In this document: in pieces, positions 27,228 to 39,100 of the stretch | How the letters are laid out: every line of letters begins with the position of its first letter | Position numbering within the stretch: the stretch's first letter is position 1 | Position numbers and translations under genes: made by a program | The notes under the pieces: generated by a model | Database searches by the model: none | What the model was told of the DNA's origin: nothing | The model's input: only the letters and a program-made list of their open reading frames with translations | DNA from: Lamellibrachia satsuma | Lineage: Eukaryota > Annelida > Polychaeta > Sabellida > Siboglinidae | Reading direction: 5' to 3' | NCBI GenBank assembly: GCA_033239005.1 | Contig: BSQZ01000062.1 | Location: 1,530,001-1,594,000, forward strand | DNA: 64,000 bases

Positions 27228-28097
27228 ATGCCAACAGACGAAGATGATCCACACGACGCAGACCTGACGTGTAAGGAAATGGAGCGCTACGCCGAACTCT
27301 CGATTGTGTCGTTTCCACACCGCCTCTGGGCCATCGTCAGCAAGTACAAGGACGGCCTGATCCGCTGGAGCGCTGACGGCACGAAGATCATCATTGACGA
27401 GAAGAGCTTTGAAGACGAGATCCTCGATAAATACACCGGCCTGCTGAGGTCAAACAAGCTGCGGAGCTTCAAGCGCCGTCTGAACGCCTACGGCTTCCGC
27501 ACTGTTGTGTCAAGAATCGGCGAAGCGGGCAGCGACAAGTCGCCGAAGGGCAAGATGAAGGTACAGTGCGAGTTCAGTCACCCGAACTTCCAGCGAGGCA
27601 AGCCGCACCTTCTCAAGCACGTCATATGTCAGGATCCGTCGTACAAGCGCAAGCTGGCGCTGCTGCGGCTCAAGAGAAAGAGCCGCGACGAGGACTTGAG
27701 ATGCCCAAAGTGCGCGTGTCGATTGAACAGCGACTCGTTCAACGACGGCGCGACGGAGCAGCTTCGATCGGGCGCGCCGAGGGGCCGGAATCATGCTCGG
27801 TTGTCATTGAGTAAGAGCGACACGACTCTGGACGCACCGACAAGCACTGCTGAAGTTCACCACTCTAAGAGTGCATTAAAGCACAGTGCTGCGTTTCGTA
27901 ACAAGGAACGCGACGACAGGATAGTAATGTTGCCCTACGTACTCAGCGGACGAGGCTACGTGCCGCTGGTGCCGAGCCGGAGGCGGTTGGACGCTCGTGG
28001 TTCGGCGACGACGCGGCACCGACCACGACCAAGTCCCTCATACCGCAGAAGCAAGTTGTCGTCCTGCGGCTACGGGCGAGCTTCAGTGGGTGAGTAA
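27228..28097 (+). CDS. HSF-type DNA-binding domain protein (289 codons)
   Basis: A GC-rich single-exon reading frame whose first third is a heat-shock-factor type winged-helix DNA-binding domain. Landmarks from the ATG at 27228: SIVSFPHRLWAIVSKY (helix 1, about residues 26-41), IRWSADGTKIIIDEKSFEDE (the conserved W and strand pair), LRSNKLRSFKRRLNAYGFRT (recognition helix; canonical HSFs have SFVRQLNxYGF, so the VRQ is replaced by KRR), then CEFSHPNFQRGKPHLLKHVI (the wing-end F-x-HPxFxRGxPxLL motif). After it come basic KRKSRDED, a CPKCACRL cysteine cluster, and a low-complexity Arg/Ser-rich tail. No heptad-repeat trimerisation domain is evident, as in the HSFY/HSF5-like side of the family, so stress control cannot be assumed. 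The ATG at 27228 follows CCGCTAGA and gives an acidic N-terminus; the frame is open upstream to 27102. A good donor-like GTGAGT overlaps the stop (28088-28097), so a spliced longer C-terminus is possible. Confidence 0.8.
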   Translation: MPTDEDDPHDADLTCKEMERYAELSIVSFPHRLWAIVSKYKDGLIRWSADGTKIIIDEKSFEDEILDKYTGLLRSNKLRSFKRRLNAYGFRTVVSRIGEAGSDKSPKGKMKVQCEFSHPNFQRGKPHLLKHVICQDPSYKRKLALLRLKRKSRDEDLRCPKCACRLNSDSFNDGATEQLRSGAPRGRNHARLSLSKSDTTLDAPTSTAEVHHSKSALKHSAAFRNKERDDRIVMLPYVLSGRGYVPLVPSRRRLDARGSATTRHRPRPSPSYRRSKLSSCGYGRASVGE

Positions 28098-28414
28098 CTC
28101 GATACTCGACTGTTCAAATGATGTGACAATTTACAGTGCACCAACAGAAACCATACCCACTGTAGATTCAACGAGAACCCCACAGGTTGCTGGTATGTAC
28201 ATGACTTGATAATATATGGTCGGCACGTTAAAGTTGCTTTTCGATTATAGCTTAGCACGTAGCATATTATCAAATCAATAGGACCTCTCAAGGAGCTTTA
28301 CGCTTCTATAGCTGACCTGTTCAGTCAACATCGCCATCATAGTTTAACCGCCTCTGCCCTGGCGAGCTTTTATACTGGATATGCGATGCTCTTTGAATAA
28401 CATTTATTGTTAGT
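28098..28414. other. downstream of HSF-like gene, nothing recognised
   Basis: If the GTGAGT at about 28088 is used as a donor, this would be intron. No matching downstream exon was found before the SINE. Confidence 0.4.
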
Positions 28415-28733
28415 ATCCATCCGAAGTGGGGGGGGGGGGGTTAAGGTGTTGGACTCTAAATTCGAGGGTTGTGAGTTCAAGACCCACACTGGGCACGGTT
28501 CGTTTTCGAAGCTTAGGCAATTTCGTTTACCCTACTTTGCCTCAGTCTACTCAGCTGCAAATGAGTACAAACACTGTTTGGAAGGTACCTGCGATGGACT
28601 AGTGTCCCGTCCAGGAGAGTCAGTATAACTGCACTCTAAGTTGCTTCGCACTACAGAAACCAGGTTTAAGCACTGGCCATATAAGCCTTCATGGCTTCCT
28701 AAGGCGTAATGCCTGGGGGGATCCATCCGAAGT
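28415..28733 (+). mobile_element. tRNA-derived SINE (28428-28720) with perfect 13-bp target-site duplication
   Basis: ATCCATCCGAAGT occurs at 28415-28427 and exactly again at 28721-28733, bounding a 293-base insert. The insert starts with a G-run, then GTTAAGGTGTTGGAC (A-box-like) and GTGAGTTCAAGACCC (B-box-like), the internal RNA polymerase III promoter of a tRNA-derived head. The body contains CTCAGCTGCAAATGAGTAC, GCGATGGACTAGTGTCCCGT and GAAACCAGGTTTAAGCACTG, a conserved-looking central and 3' region of the type shared among SINEs of several animal phyla (V-SINE/Meta-type domains; this assignment is from memory of the family style). The intact duplication shows fairly recent retrotransposition. 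Confidence 0.88.
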
Positions 28734-28832
28734 AGCCAAGATTTCGAACAGCAGCAAGAATCCAAGACCAAGTCACAGTCCAAGACCAAGATGGTGGAAT
28801 CTCGTTTCCCGATTTACACAGAACTGATAGCA

Positions 28833-29320
28833 CGATGTTCTACCACCGCGCTCCCGGGTGTTCTACCACAGCGCTCCCGGATGTTCTACCACCGCGCTCC
28901 CGGGTGTTCTACCACAGCGCTCCCGGGTGTTCTACCACAGCGCTCCCGGGTGTTCTACCACAGCGCTCCCGGATGTTCTACCACAGCGCTCCCGGGTGTT
29001 CTACCACCGCGCTCCCGGATGTTCTACCACCGCGCTCCCGGGTGTTCTACCACCGCGCTCCCGGGTGTTCTACCACCGCGCTCCCGGGTGTTCTACCACC
29101 GCGCTCCCGGATGTTCTACCACCGCGCTCCCGGATGTTCTACCACACCGCTCCCGGATGTTCTACCACCGCGCTCCCGGATGTTCTACCACAGCGCTCCC
29201 GGATGTTCTACCACCGCGCTCCCGGATGTTCTACCACCGCGCTCCCGGATGTTCTACCACAGCGCTCCCGGATGTTCTACCACCGCGCTCCCGGATGCTC
29301 TACCACAACCCTCCGGATGC
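28833..29320. repeat. 23-bp tandem repeat, about 21 copies
   Basis: Unit GTTCTACCACCGCGCTCCCG plus GRT, with variants CCGGGT/CCGGAT and CACCGC/CACAGC. Because 23 is not a multiple of three and the unit lacks stops in the forward direction, all three plus frames stay open for 159-219 codons. This is an artefact of the unit. The array begins about 100 bases after the SINE. Confidence 0.95.
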
Positions 29321-31236
29321 ACCAAAATATATGCTAATGATATAGTGCAACTACTTATGTTGCTTCCTCTACTGGAGTCGCATCCATCTCATGCAACCAG
29401 TGCCTCACCGTATGTTACACCAAAACATTCTCGTGCAAACCATTCGCGGTATTTTGCAGCGCATCCAGCTTATTCACCATGTTTAACGCTGTGACGTCAC
29501 GGATACAAGTGCTTTCACGTCACACATGTTACAACGTCGCCCGAGCGTCTTTGTCGGCGCTTGACGCTGATTAGCCTATCGGCGGATGGCAGGTTACGCG
29601 TTTAGCGCATGTCACCAACGATGCACATAATGGTCATATTAGAGAGATAAATAATGTTTTTAGACTATAATGTAATTGTATATATTTGTTTCGATGCGAA
29701 ATTTTTTGGTCGTATGTCGAAACAAAATATATGAATAATAGTCCGTCTGTAACCGCTCTATTTTGTACAACAACAGGAAGAAACCAGTGTGCTCTTGTCT
29801 TCCTGGGTAAAGGAAGACTGTGTTGTATTTATGCTTATCGGGTGGGGTTTCTGGTGGCTGCTTTGAACAGAGATGTCACATTTACAACATTGTTCGTCAA
29901 CCCTTTTACAGTCTGCCATTTCTTGCTCCTTTTCTTTAGCTACGTTCTCATTTTTGCAGTCATTCTGGCTTCGTATTTTGTCATTGTTTTGGAGTGACGT
30001 AAATGTTTCCTTTAATTGATTGCATAATGTATTTGATTAACGACATAATTAATTTAATAAGAAACACATCTTATAGAAATGCATATATATTAAATTGAAT
30101 TAATACCATAATTTAATTGGAGGTGTTGTCAAATGATTAATTCATACAATTTCTACTAGTTATAGTTGCCAAAAACCGGAATTGCGAACTTCAACTTTTC
30201 AAATACCTGCCCAGTTCTTGCCTTGTAAAATTATGCTCTTTGAACTAACATTGTTGCTCTTCCATCCTCTCTCCGTGCATACATTCGCCAGTCGTATGTT
30301 TACAGATGGCCTGACCGGGAGGCAGAAACTGCAGGAGTTTGGCGACAGTCGGCATCTGAGTCAACCGACTGGCAGTCACAACTGCCATCTATCGGAAGGC
30401 CCGTCACGAGCCATCAGACACAGCCAGAGTCTGGCTGACCAACGAGCCATGCTTGCCGTCGCTTCGTCCGTCACGAGGCGCCCGTCAGCGTAATGCCACA
30501 GCAAACCCGCGGAGTAAGTGTCGCCGTTACAGGACGATTGAAACTCGACGGACACACGGTGCCAATATCGTTCTGGATTAAGGATAGGGTCGGGCAGAAC
30601 GTACCACACGTGGCCAGTACTGCCGGCAAATGTAAGCGTATGTGCTGGCGTCCACACATTAAACATTGCGCTAAATCGTGTGCTTATGGACAGTTTTGAC
30701 GCAATTTCACCAACAATAAGTCATAAAGTTTGATTTCTTTCATAAACCAAACAGTAGTGGACTGAAATATTGCTATACATTGTACGGGCACTTGTATTGT
30801 GATGAAATGTTCGGCTAACTCTGTATATGCTAACTAAAACATAATTAGTTTTAGATGGCAGTTGTTAAATTAGAATAGGTCATTACTTTTATTAACATTA
30901 AACTTATGAGGAACTTAATCAAAACAATGTTTAATTAATTATAAACAATTGATTATGTTAATGAGGATATCAGTTTAAGAGTATATCCATGAAACAACGA
31001 CAAACTAAAATTATGGAAGTTCCAGTGACAGCCCAAATATTTCACCTATTATAATAAGCAGATAAGCCTAATGTCTGCCAACGCCGTTGTTTCAGTCACA
31101 GCAGACGCTACATCGGGAGCTAGGCACTGGACACGTGAAAGACGAGAACTGAAATACCGACGCCCGACACATTACATAGACCGATTAGCGCGCTCAGTTG
31201 ACGCAAGTCGACCGACTGACGATTCATATCCGACTT

Positions 31237-31237
<1 letters not shown>
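29321..31237. other. mostly no gene; one weak candidate exon at 30376-30666
   Basis: Largely AT-rich and featureless. The minus-strand open stretch at 30376-30666 (96 codons, with TGHVWYVLPDPILNPERYWH and GLLWHYADGRLV) is in a locally GC-rich patch and looks more protein-like than its neighbours, but the plus strand is also open there and I recognise no family. Confidence 0.35.

Positions 31238-31332
<95 letters not shown>
31238..31332. repeat. (AT)n microsatellite
   Basis: About 47 uninterrupted AT units. Confidence 0.97.
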
Positions 31333-31334
<2 letters not shown>

Positions 31335-32732
31335 CACACAGTATGAAAACGTACTAGACACGACGTATATTAGGTGGCAAATAAATGTATTTATGTCTAC
31401 TCGTTCGTTTATTTATACCTGTAAGATGTCGGCAAGCACAGTGAAACAACTATTCATCCCACGGTTCCATGCACTAATTGCTAGATGGATGTTTTCCAAT
31501 AACAGTCTAACTTCACAGTTGTAATGTCACATGTAACGGCGTAATTAAATACATATTTCGAAGTATGGCCGCTTACTGTTGGGGTTATTGAAGAGACACT
31601 ACCCCTAACCACATCAACAAGTAGTAAGTATCGTTGATCACACAACAGTGCACGTAGCACTAATAATGCAACTGTAGAAGTTTAACATCTCCGAAAGAAA
31701 AAACGTGCATGTAGGTGAAACCAAATAATATATAACAACGGGCTCATAAAGCACATTATGAGATCACAAGGTAGCTGATAACGTGAACAGATTATTATGC
31801 CAATCAAGACATAAGGTTATGTAGGTTCTTTTGACGTCTTAGCATATTTCACCATGTTGTGAAAAACAAATTCCCAACTACCGCAGTCATGGTCAACAGT
31901 CATGGTCAACAGCTTTTGCTATTCCTGATCTTCATGACAAAATAAATGTCGACAATAAATTACGTATACACATAACAATTCAGTCAAGAAATCAGTGCTA
32001 TCCTCATGTGCTTCTTTTATACCAGGTCTAACACCGTCAAAAGAGAAAGCACATCTGTTAACAGTTAAGGGTAATGTTGTAATACAAAAACTATATGGAT
32101 AAAACTTCCACGTTGCAAACTACAGTTTGCACATGCAACCTATTTAAGGTTCTCATCAAAACACAATATTTGTTACGTCAATACATGTTATGTTAATGAA
32201 ATACATTTATAATGTGTTGCCGACAAACACAAATGTTGACGACATCCACAAATCAGTACGTAGACAGAAAACATATATTGTATCCAACACACACGACTTT
32301 ATTGAACATATGTATGATTTATTGAATATAGTTAATGTTAACTATGCCATCTCTTTACGTAACCTTTGTGTTACATATAGCATCAACGGACACACAGCTT
32401 CAAGCATGTCAGCACATCGAGACATTCTCCATTGCATATATCCTTACTAGGCACCGAAGTCCATTGGATACTCGAATATTGTTCTAACCACAATATATTA
32501 TATTAGTATATATTGCGTTTATCCGTAAAACGCATTACGTCAAATGTGTTCGTTTTCTGTTGCATGTTATAGTTGTCATAGATAAAACAAATTCAGTCAA
32601 TGGCGTGGCAAATAATGTGTTTTGCAACAACACTTTTACCTCCGCCACAATCAACTAGATGGCAGCACACAACCACTGTTAACTCAAATTATGTGATTTT
32701 AGCGTATAAGGCATTTTGCGGATAAACACATA

Positions 32733-32783
<51 letters not shown>

Positions 32784-33166
32784 GAAACAACATTGTTCAA
32801 ATGTATAGCTTCATGTAGTCATTGTGTGTATTATGTGTAAGAAACGTTTAGCTAAGAAGCAATACATAAGCGTACATTTCCAATTTCTGTGAAGCAATCA
32901 CTGGCATCTTAGAAATACTTCATATTGGTAAACCACTTCACCCCATGTTAAAAGATCACACAACCATCACAGGTGTCCACTTTTTCTCACAACAATACTG
33001 GTGTAACTTCACAACTTAATATCCACAATAGTCGTGTTCAGCCTTTAGCCGTGTGCGCAGATTTCGCTTTATCATTGAGCATTTAAGTTTGTTTGCTATG
33101 TACACGTAACATTTTCATCCATTGGCCGCACTGGTGTCACTCAAGGAAGAGCGGAGCCGTAACCAT
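31333..33166. other. 3' flank of the CCDC24 gene; no other gene
   Basis: No coding sequence is recognised. A shorter (AT)n tract lies at 32728-32776. The 3' untranslated region of the minus-strand CCDC24 gene must lie just below 33167, but I could not identify a clear AATAAA signal close by. Confidence 0.5.
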
Positions 33167-36100
33167 TCACCTGTCGTCACGACACGACAATACCATCTTC
33201 CTGAACCGACTGCTTGAGCGGCTGTTCGCCGACGATACAGATGACTTTGCCGATGTCGGCGGTGACGGGATGTGTCCCGCCGGCTCAGGGAAGTGCACCG
33301 TCCCCTCACCGCCGCTGCCGACCGCCGCGATATGGCAGCCTTGGCCATTCTTCAGCGTGCCAGTCCGTATCGTAACGTGGCTGGGCCCAGGCAGGTTGAC
33401 TCGGCAACGTGTCAAGATGGTGTTGGGACTTCTGGGAGCGTGCTGGATCGGGGCAACGCCGTCTGTCTGAGAGGACAGCACACCGATGTCGTGGGACGCC
33501 TTAAGGGGACCCGCCTTCAAAGGGCCCGTGGCCTGGCCCAGTGATGCAGACGACGCTGCCGAGATTGCACGCAATCTTGCACCGCCGCAAGAAGGACCTA
33601 CCAGCACCGGCCTGCTGCAACACCACACAAATAAATATGCAGTGACATCTACACACGCACGCATGCTCATGCAATAGTACAATAACAGCCTATACAGCAC
33701 AGGGCCAGTAATACAACTGCGTGGCTATGAAACTTTATCATTTACATGTAATACATTTGTTATGACATATTTGTCTTGCTTATTAAAAGGTACTTATACA
33801 TTTATCCATACCCACCAGTGTGTCAGTATCTTCTTCAGTCACGTGGTGCATGTATTCTAGGGAGTGTCTTTAGTTTGTATCTTAATTGAAATGCTCAATC
33901 TTAACCAATTTCTGTTACTAGACCACGATTAATTACTACTGAATAACTTTACCCATAAAGACGTAACTAAATTTGAAGGACGCTACCACATGTTAGAATG
34001 GAAATACTTTATGTTGGTCGAAACATACACAGAGCTACCATGTGGGTTGTGCTTTGATTTCCTGCAAAGATTGATGGCACAGCGCCTAGTGTTTATGGCT
34101 TCATTATGGGTAATAGTTATCTAGTTAAGATCCTGCAGGAAACATTCCATTTCCTGTGTCAACACCAACAACAATCTTTCTTACATAAGTTGCTGTTTTA
34201 CTTCAAACGTTCCATAACTCCCATCGGGAAAGTATCATGGAGAATGTCATTAGAACCTGACGGAAGGGTGACCTACCTGGGAGGAGTTGGGGGTTTGTTC
34301 TGGTCCCTCAGTGCATGAGGAACTGGCACATCACCAGAGAGCAGTTCCTTCTCAAGACGACCACGTTCTTCTTTCAAATCTAATTAATGAATATTCATGA
34401 TATCATTATAACCTTAATTATAAAAAGCAAGAGATAAAAAGAAGAAATTCTAAAAAAATGTGTGCATACAAGGCAAATGTATGTATATCTAAGTTGTTCA
34501 TAAATATCTGGGAGTATCTTACATCTGAAACACATCATTTAGAACTTTTTTCGGTTAGTATTTGACTTCTTTATTAACGATGTTATAATAACTTCATTAA
34601 TAAAACAATGAGCACTGCAAACATGCAATACCATGAACAGTACACAAAAAACGTCACTGCCAACAAAGATAAGATCACGTTTGAAGCATTAAATGACCCT
34701 GGATAAAGTTATTTTTTGACAAACACAACAGACACAAACACCAACCTGTCAGCGTTGGTTCTCGTTCCAGTGATACAGAACTGTAACCTGGGTCAGACTC
34801 GTCTTCCAGACATCCCTGCAATTATCATCAATTCGCATGTGGTTCAACATTATATTTGATTAAAACTATTCATAATGGAGAGTAATCCTGTGTAGATCAA
34901 ATGTCAAATTACCATATAACATAAATGTGGGCCAACAGGTCTGTCAATCTTCTATTGGGCCAACAGGTCTGTCAATCTTCTGTTGAGCCCACAACTGCCA
35001 CAGATCAAGGAACAGATGGCTCACAGTTTTTTATATTTACTAATAGATACTATTATGTTGTGGAAAAAGTGGTGATTTGATGGACAGTGTCTAACATTAT
35101 TATTGACACATTGTTCGAGTTGTACATGATTATCTGCATGTATTCACCTGTCGTTCAGTAGCATGACACCTAGTCTGAGTGTGGATGATAGCTTACTGTT
35201 CCAACAGAAGGCGCATTTCAGACATCAATCTCATATTGCCCGTTATGAGAAAACAATTCCTGTCGCGTTGCAGTTTACAACATAATTTAGCTTTACAAAT
35301 AGGTGCATATCAATTGCAACATGATGTGTAGATTGTTAACTGGATTTGTTACATATTATAAGTTGACTAGAGTCAATAAGTTGATTGGAACCAATCGGAA
35401 TTCGACACTGACCACACACACTTTTTTTAGAGATAAGGCTTCAGTGCTCTGCTTTATCAGCCCTTGACATATTCAGCCTTATGTTGCGCACTGCCCTCCA
35501 TATTTCTGAATATGTTAGTGTCATTTTAGTGTAGTGTAATACATACCTGAAGGAATTCTACATCTTTCAGCAACATCTTGATTTCTTCAGACAGGGTTTC
35601 CCTAAACAATCCATTGAATAGCTTTACGACGATAACAACAATTATAAAAATATGAACATAAACAGGCTTATTATCATTAACAAATAGGTGCACACAATAA
35701 AACGATGGTAAGGTTTTAGTAATAAACCAATCGATGATTAAAACATAGCATTATGGTTAATCAAAACGTAAAACATGGTGTTTGGCTGGGTTACTCTATA
35801 ATAATGTTAAACTTAGAAGATTGTCATTTGATGAACAAGTGTACTAACTGACAAGAAACTGTCATGGTCTAATGAATATGGCCCACTACTTGTCATTTGA
35901 TGAATAATTGTACTAACTGTCATGGTCTAATGAATATGGCCCACTTAGTGGCTTTAATATTTTGGTTAGCATGACCACCTAGTGGAAACGATTTGAATAT
36001 GTGCTGCCACCTGGTGAATACACATTATCAAGACTGATATAAACACATTTGGTATTGTCTCCTACATTATTAATTCATTTAATGGCTTTTTACCTGAGAT

Positions 36101-39100
36101 GTTGCTTCACCTCTTCAAGCTTCCAAACATTCAGTTTATCATTGACAGCCTCTACTTTCTCACTCAATGCAGACCTACAGCATGGGAGATACATAGTAAA
36201 CAATGGGAGATACATGATACACAATGGGAGATACATAGTAAACAATGGGAGATACATGATACACAATGGGAGATAAATAGTAAACAATTGGAGATACATG
36301 ATACACAATGGGAGATACATAGTAAACAATTGGAGATACATGATACACAATGGGAGATACATAGTAAACAATGGGAGATACATGATACACAATGGGAGAT
36401 ACATGATACACAATGGGAGATATATGATGCACAATGGGAGATACATGATACACAATGGGAGATACATGATACACAATGGGAGATACATGATACACAATGG
36501 GAGATACATGATACACAATGGGAGATACATGATACACAATGGAGATACATGATACACAATGGGAGATACATGATACACAATGGGAGATACATGATACACA
36601 ATGGTAATGTTATCATTTAACATACAAACACTGTGTGTCCGTGACTTAACGTTAACCAAGGATCTACAACAATGCTGCTGCCATATTAGTGCAACTATAC
36701 AGGAAAATTGCAACTATCACAAGGAACTTAAACGAAAGGTAGTAAGAAAGAGAGTAGGACTAGAAGACACGATGTAACATTAATAAAGGATCAGTGTAGA
36801 TTTGATATCAAAAAGTACTAATTCTCACAAAGGACAATAAACGAATGGAACAAATTATATATAGATTGTGTAAATGCTAGCAGCATGAATATGTGTAAAA
36901 ACCAATTTGCTAATAATTTCGAAAGATGGGTTACACTTAGAAGAAAAAATGTTGGACTCTCGATAAGCCAATGGCTTCCTTGTCCACTTGCCATCTGGGT
37001 CTTTTTCTTTGGATGACAATCTTATTAAACCTTGTTAAACTGGATTTGCTTAAATTTTTCACTTGTAAATGAAAATGCAATTCAAACCACAACATGTGTG
37101 TTAGCTAAAGTTTTAACTCTATTTGCTTATTGTGAATGATCAATAAGTAACTGATTATTACTTGTTTGTGACTGTTACTAACCTGTCTGAGATAGGCGTC
37201 ATCCGCATGAGTGGTGTCTCCCTACCATCGTGTGAACTTTGACTAGTTGACGGCCGAGAGTTATAACCCGAGCTGCCTGGACCTAGTGGTAAAATACAAG
37301 CATACTAAAAGGAACAGGTGGCCATAGTCAAATATCAACATACATATTATGACATACACAACAGGCAAACAGACCTGGTATAAATTATTTGAACAAATAT
37401 CTAATAAACAGTGATGAAGTAGTTTTACATTGCAAAGATATGGATTACAAATTACCTTAAATACATGTTTCGATAAATTAATAAAGGGGATACTCATAAC
37501 GTGGTAAAAAATGGATATATCTAAGTTAGATCATTTTATTTTATATTATAGAAAGTTGACACATGCACAACTTCAAAATCTGATCATTAGTACCAAGGTG
37601 AAAAAGCCTACAAGATCACAGCTTTTAACTTTATCTGTCACTTACGTCTCTGGCTCAACACGTAGTCAATAATGTCAGTATTGTGACTTGACAGGATCTT
37701 CTCAAAGTCTCTGAAATTAATGTAAAATTTCCACAATGTAAACATAGTATCACAGTCTTTACTACGACTTATACATCCTGCAGTGGACAATTTGTATATA
37801 CTGTCAATGCCTTACACCAATTCACCATAACATTTAGAAAAGGTTTGGTCACTCTGTTACAGTCATAACAGTCTTGGATCGAACAATACCTAGTCTTCTT
37901 ATTCCAAAACAAACAAGTGATTTATACCCCAGTTTGGTCAGGAGACATTGTGTCGCATATACCATTATGCAGGTAAATTATATGTGCATTTAGACAAGAG
38001 ACATGTCTATTGTCTAGACACTGTGACCTAGATCTTGACTCACTGACTGAGCTTTGATGAAAGGTCACGATGATTGCATCTGCTGTTGGTCAATGTTTAA
38101 CCACTGCTTCAAAATCGCTGCCAAATGTTGGTGAAATTGGGACCATTCCCAATTCCACCGACACATTCATGGCCACAAGTTCGCCTTGCTAATCAGTCTT
38201 GACAGATTCTTGAACTGCGAAAGTGTCGGACGACCAGTTAACCAATTCATTGCTCGTGCAAACTGTCCTTCATACAGACAACACTAGTTCAAATCATACC
38301 TTCCATTTTCATCAGCCCTCTCCCGGAGCGTCTCCACAAAGAACTTGATCTCTTCATTGAGACGGTCCCTCATGGCTGGTGGCTCAGGCAGTCTGTGGTA
38401 GACAGGCTTCTGGAGGGCATCGGCTCGGAATTCTTGCAAGATCCCATAGAGGGTATTCACCTAAAAACACCAACAGTGAAGTAAGTGTGTACAATCTATA
38501 TAACTTGTGAACATGACTATTCAAACAGAAGGGATTTTTTTATATTTCGTTATGCCTATACTTCAGTTATTCCATTCTGTTCCAGCTTCAAACAGCAACA
38601 TAAGCATTTACAAACTATACTAAATTATCATTATCAATAACAAATGAGTAGCTTCACATTCATGTGAAAACTCCCTAACTGTCCTTTAGCAGATTTCTTG
38701 TAAGTCAACATTTAAAAATTTTCTGAATATCAATGTTTGATAACTATGTTACTGGTAGGATATCAAAATATATTATTTTGTACTATTTTACACTTTTGTA
38801 ATATTTCAACCTGCTGATGTTGTTATAATAGCCACAATATTCACGTGGGTACATTTGTGAGACACCGCCTCCACAATTCTTTCTCAAAAACATACCATTG
38901 TACCCACATTTTTTTCTTAAATATAAATTTCCAGCATTACATAATGCCGGAAATTTATGTATTCTTGTGGGTATGTAAGAAATTCATGTATATTCCCAAC
39001 CCACTTAATTAGAGCAACAGTGTTTTAAACTTCCATGAGATTCAATGAAATAATCTCCAAGCTAAAGAATGACACTTTCTTCTTACAACCTGTTAGGACT

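Noticed and set aside
28791..29494. Three overlapping frames of 159-219 codons
   Set aside because: All are the same 23-bp repeat read in different frames; no start context or homology.
30182..30666. Overlapping plus and minus frames of about 100 codons as a host exon
   Set aside because: Neither strand has a recognised domain or a good splice-site pair; kept only as a weak candidate in the interval note.
36090..36713. Long frames on both strands with YHVSPIV or CIMYLPL repeats
   Set aside because: They are the 21-bp array, which lies in a CCDC24 intron.
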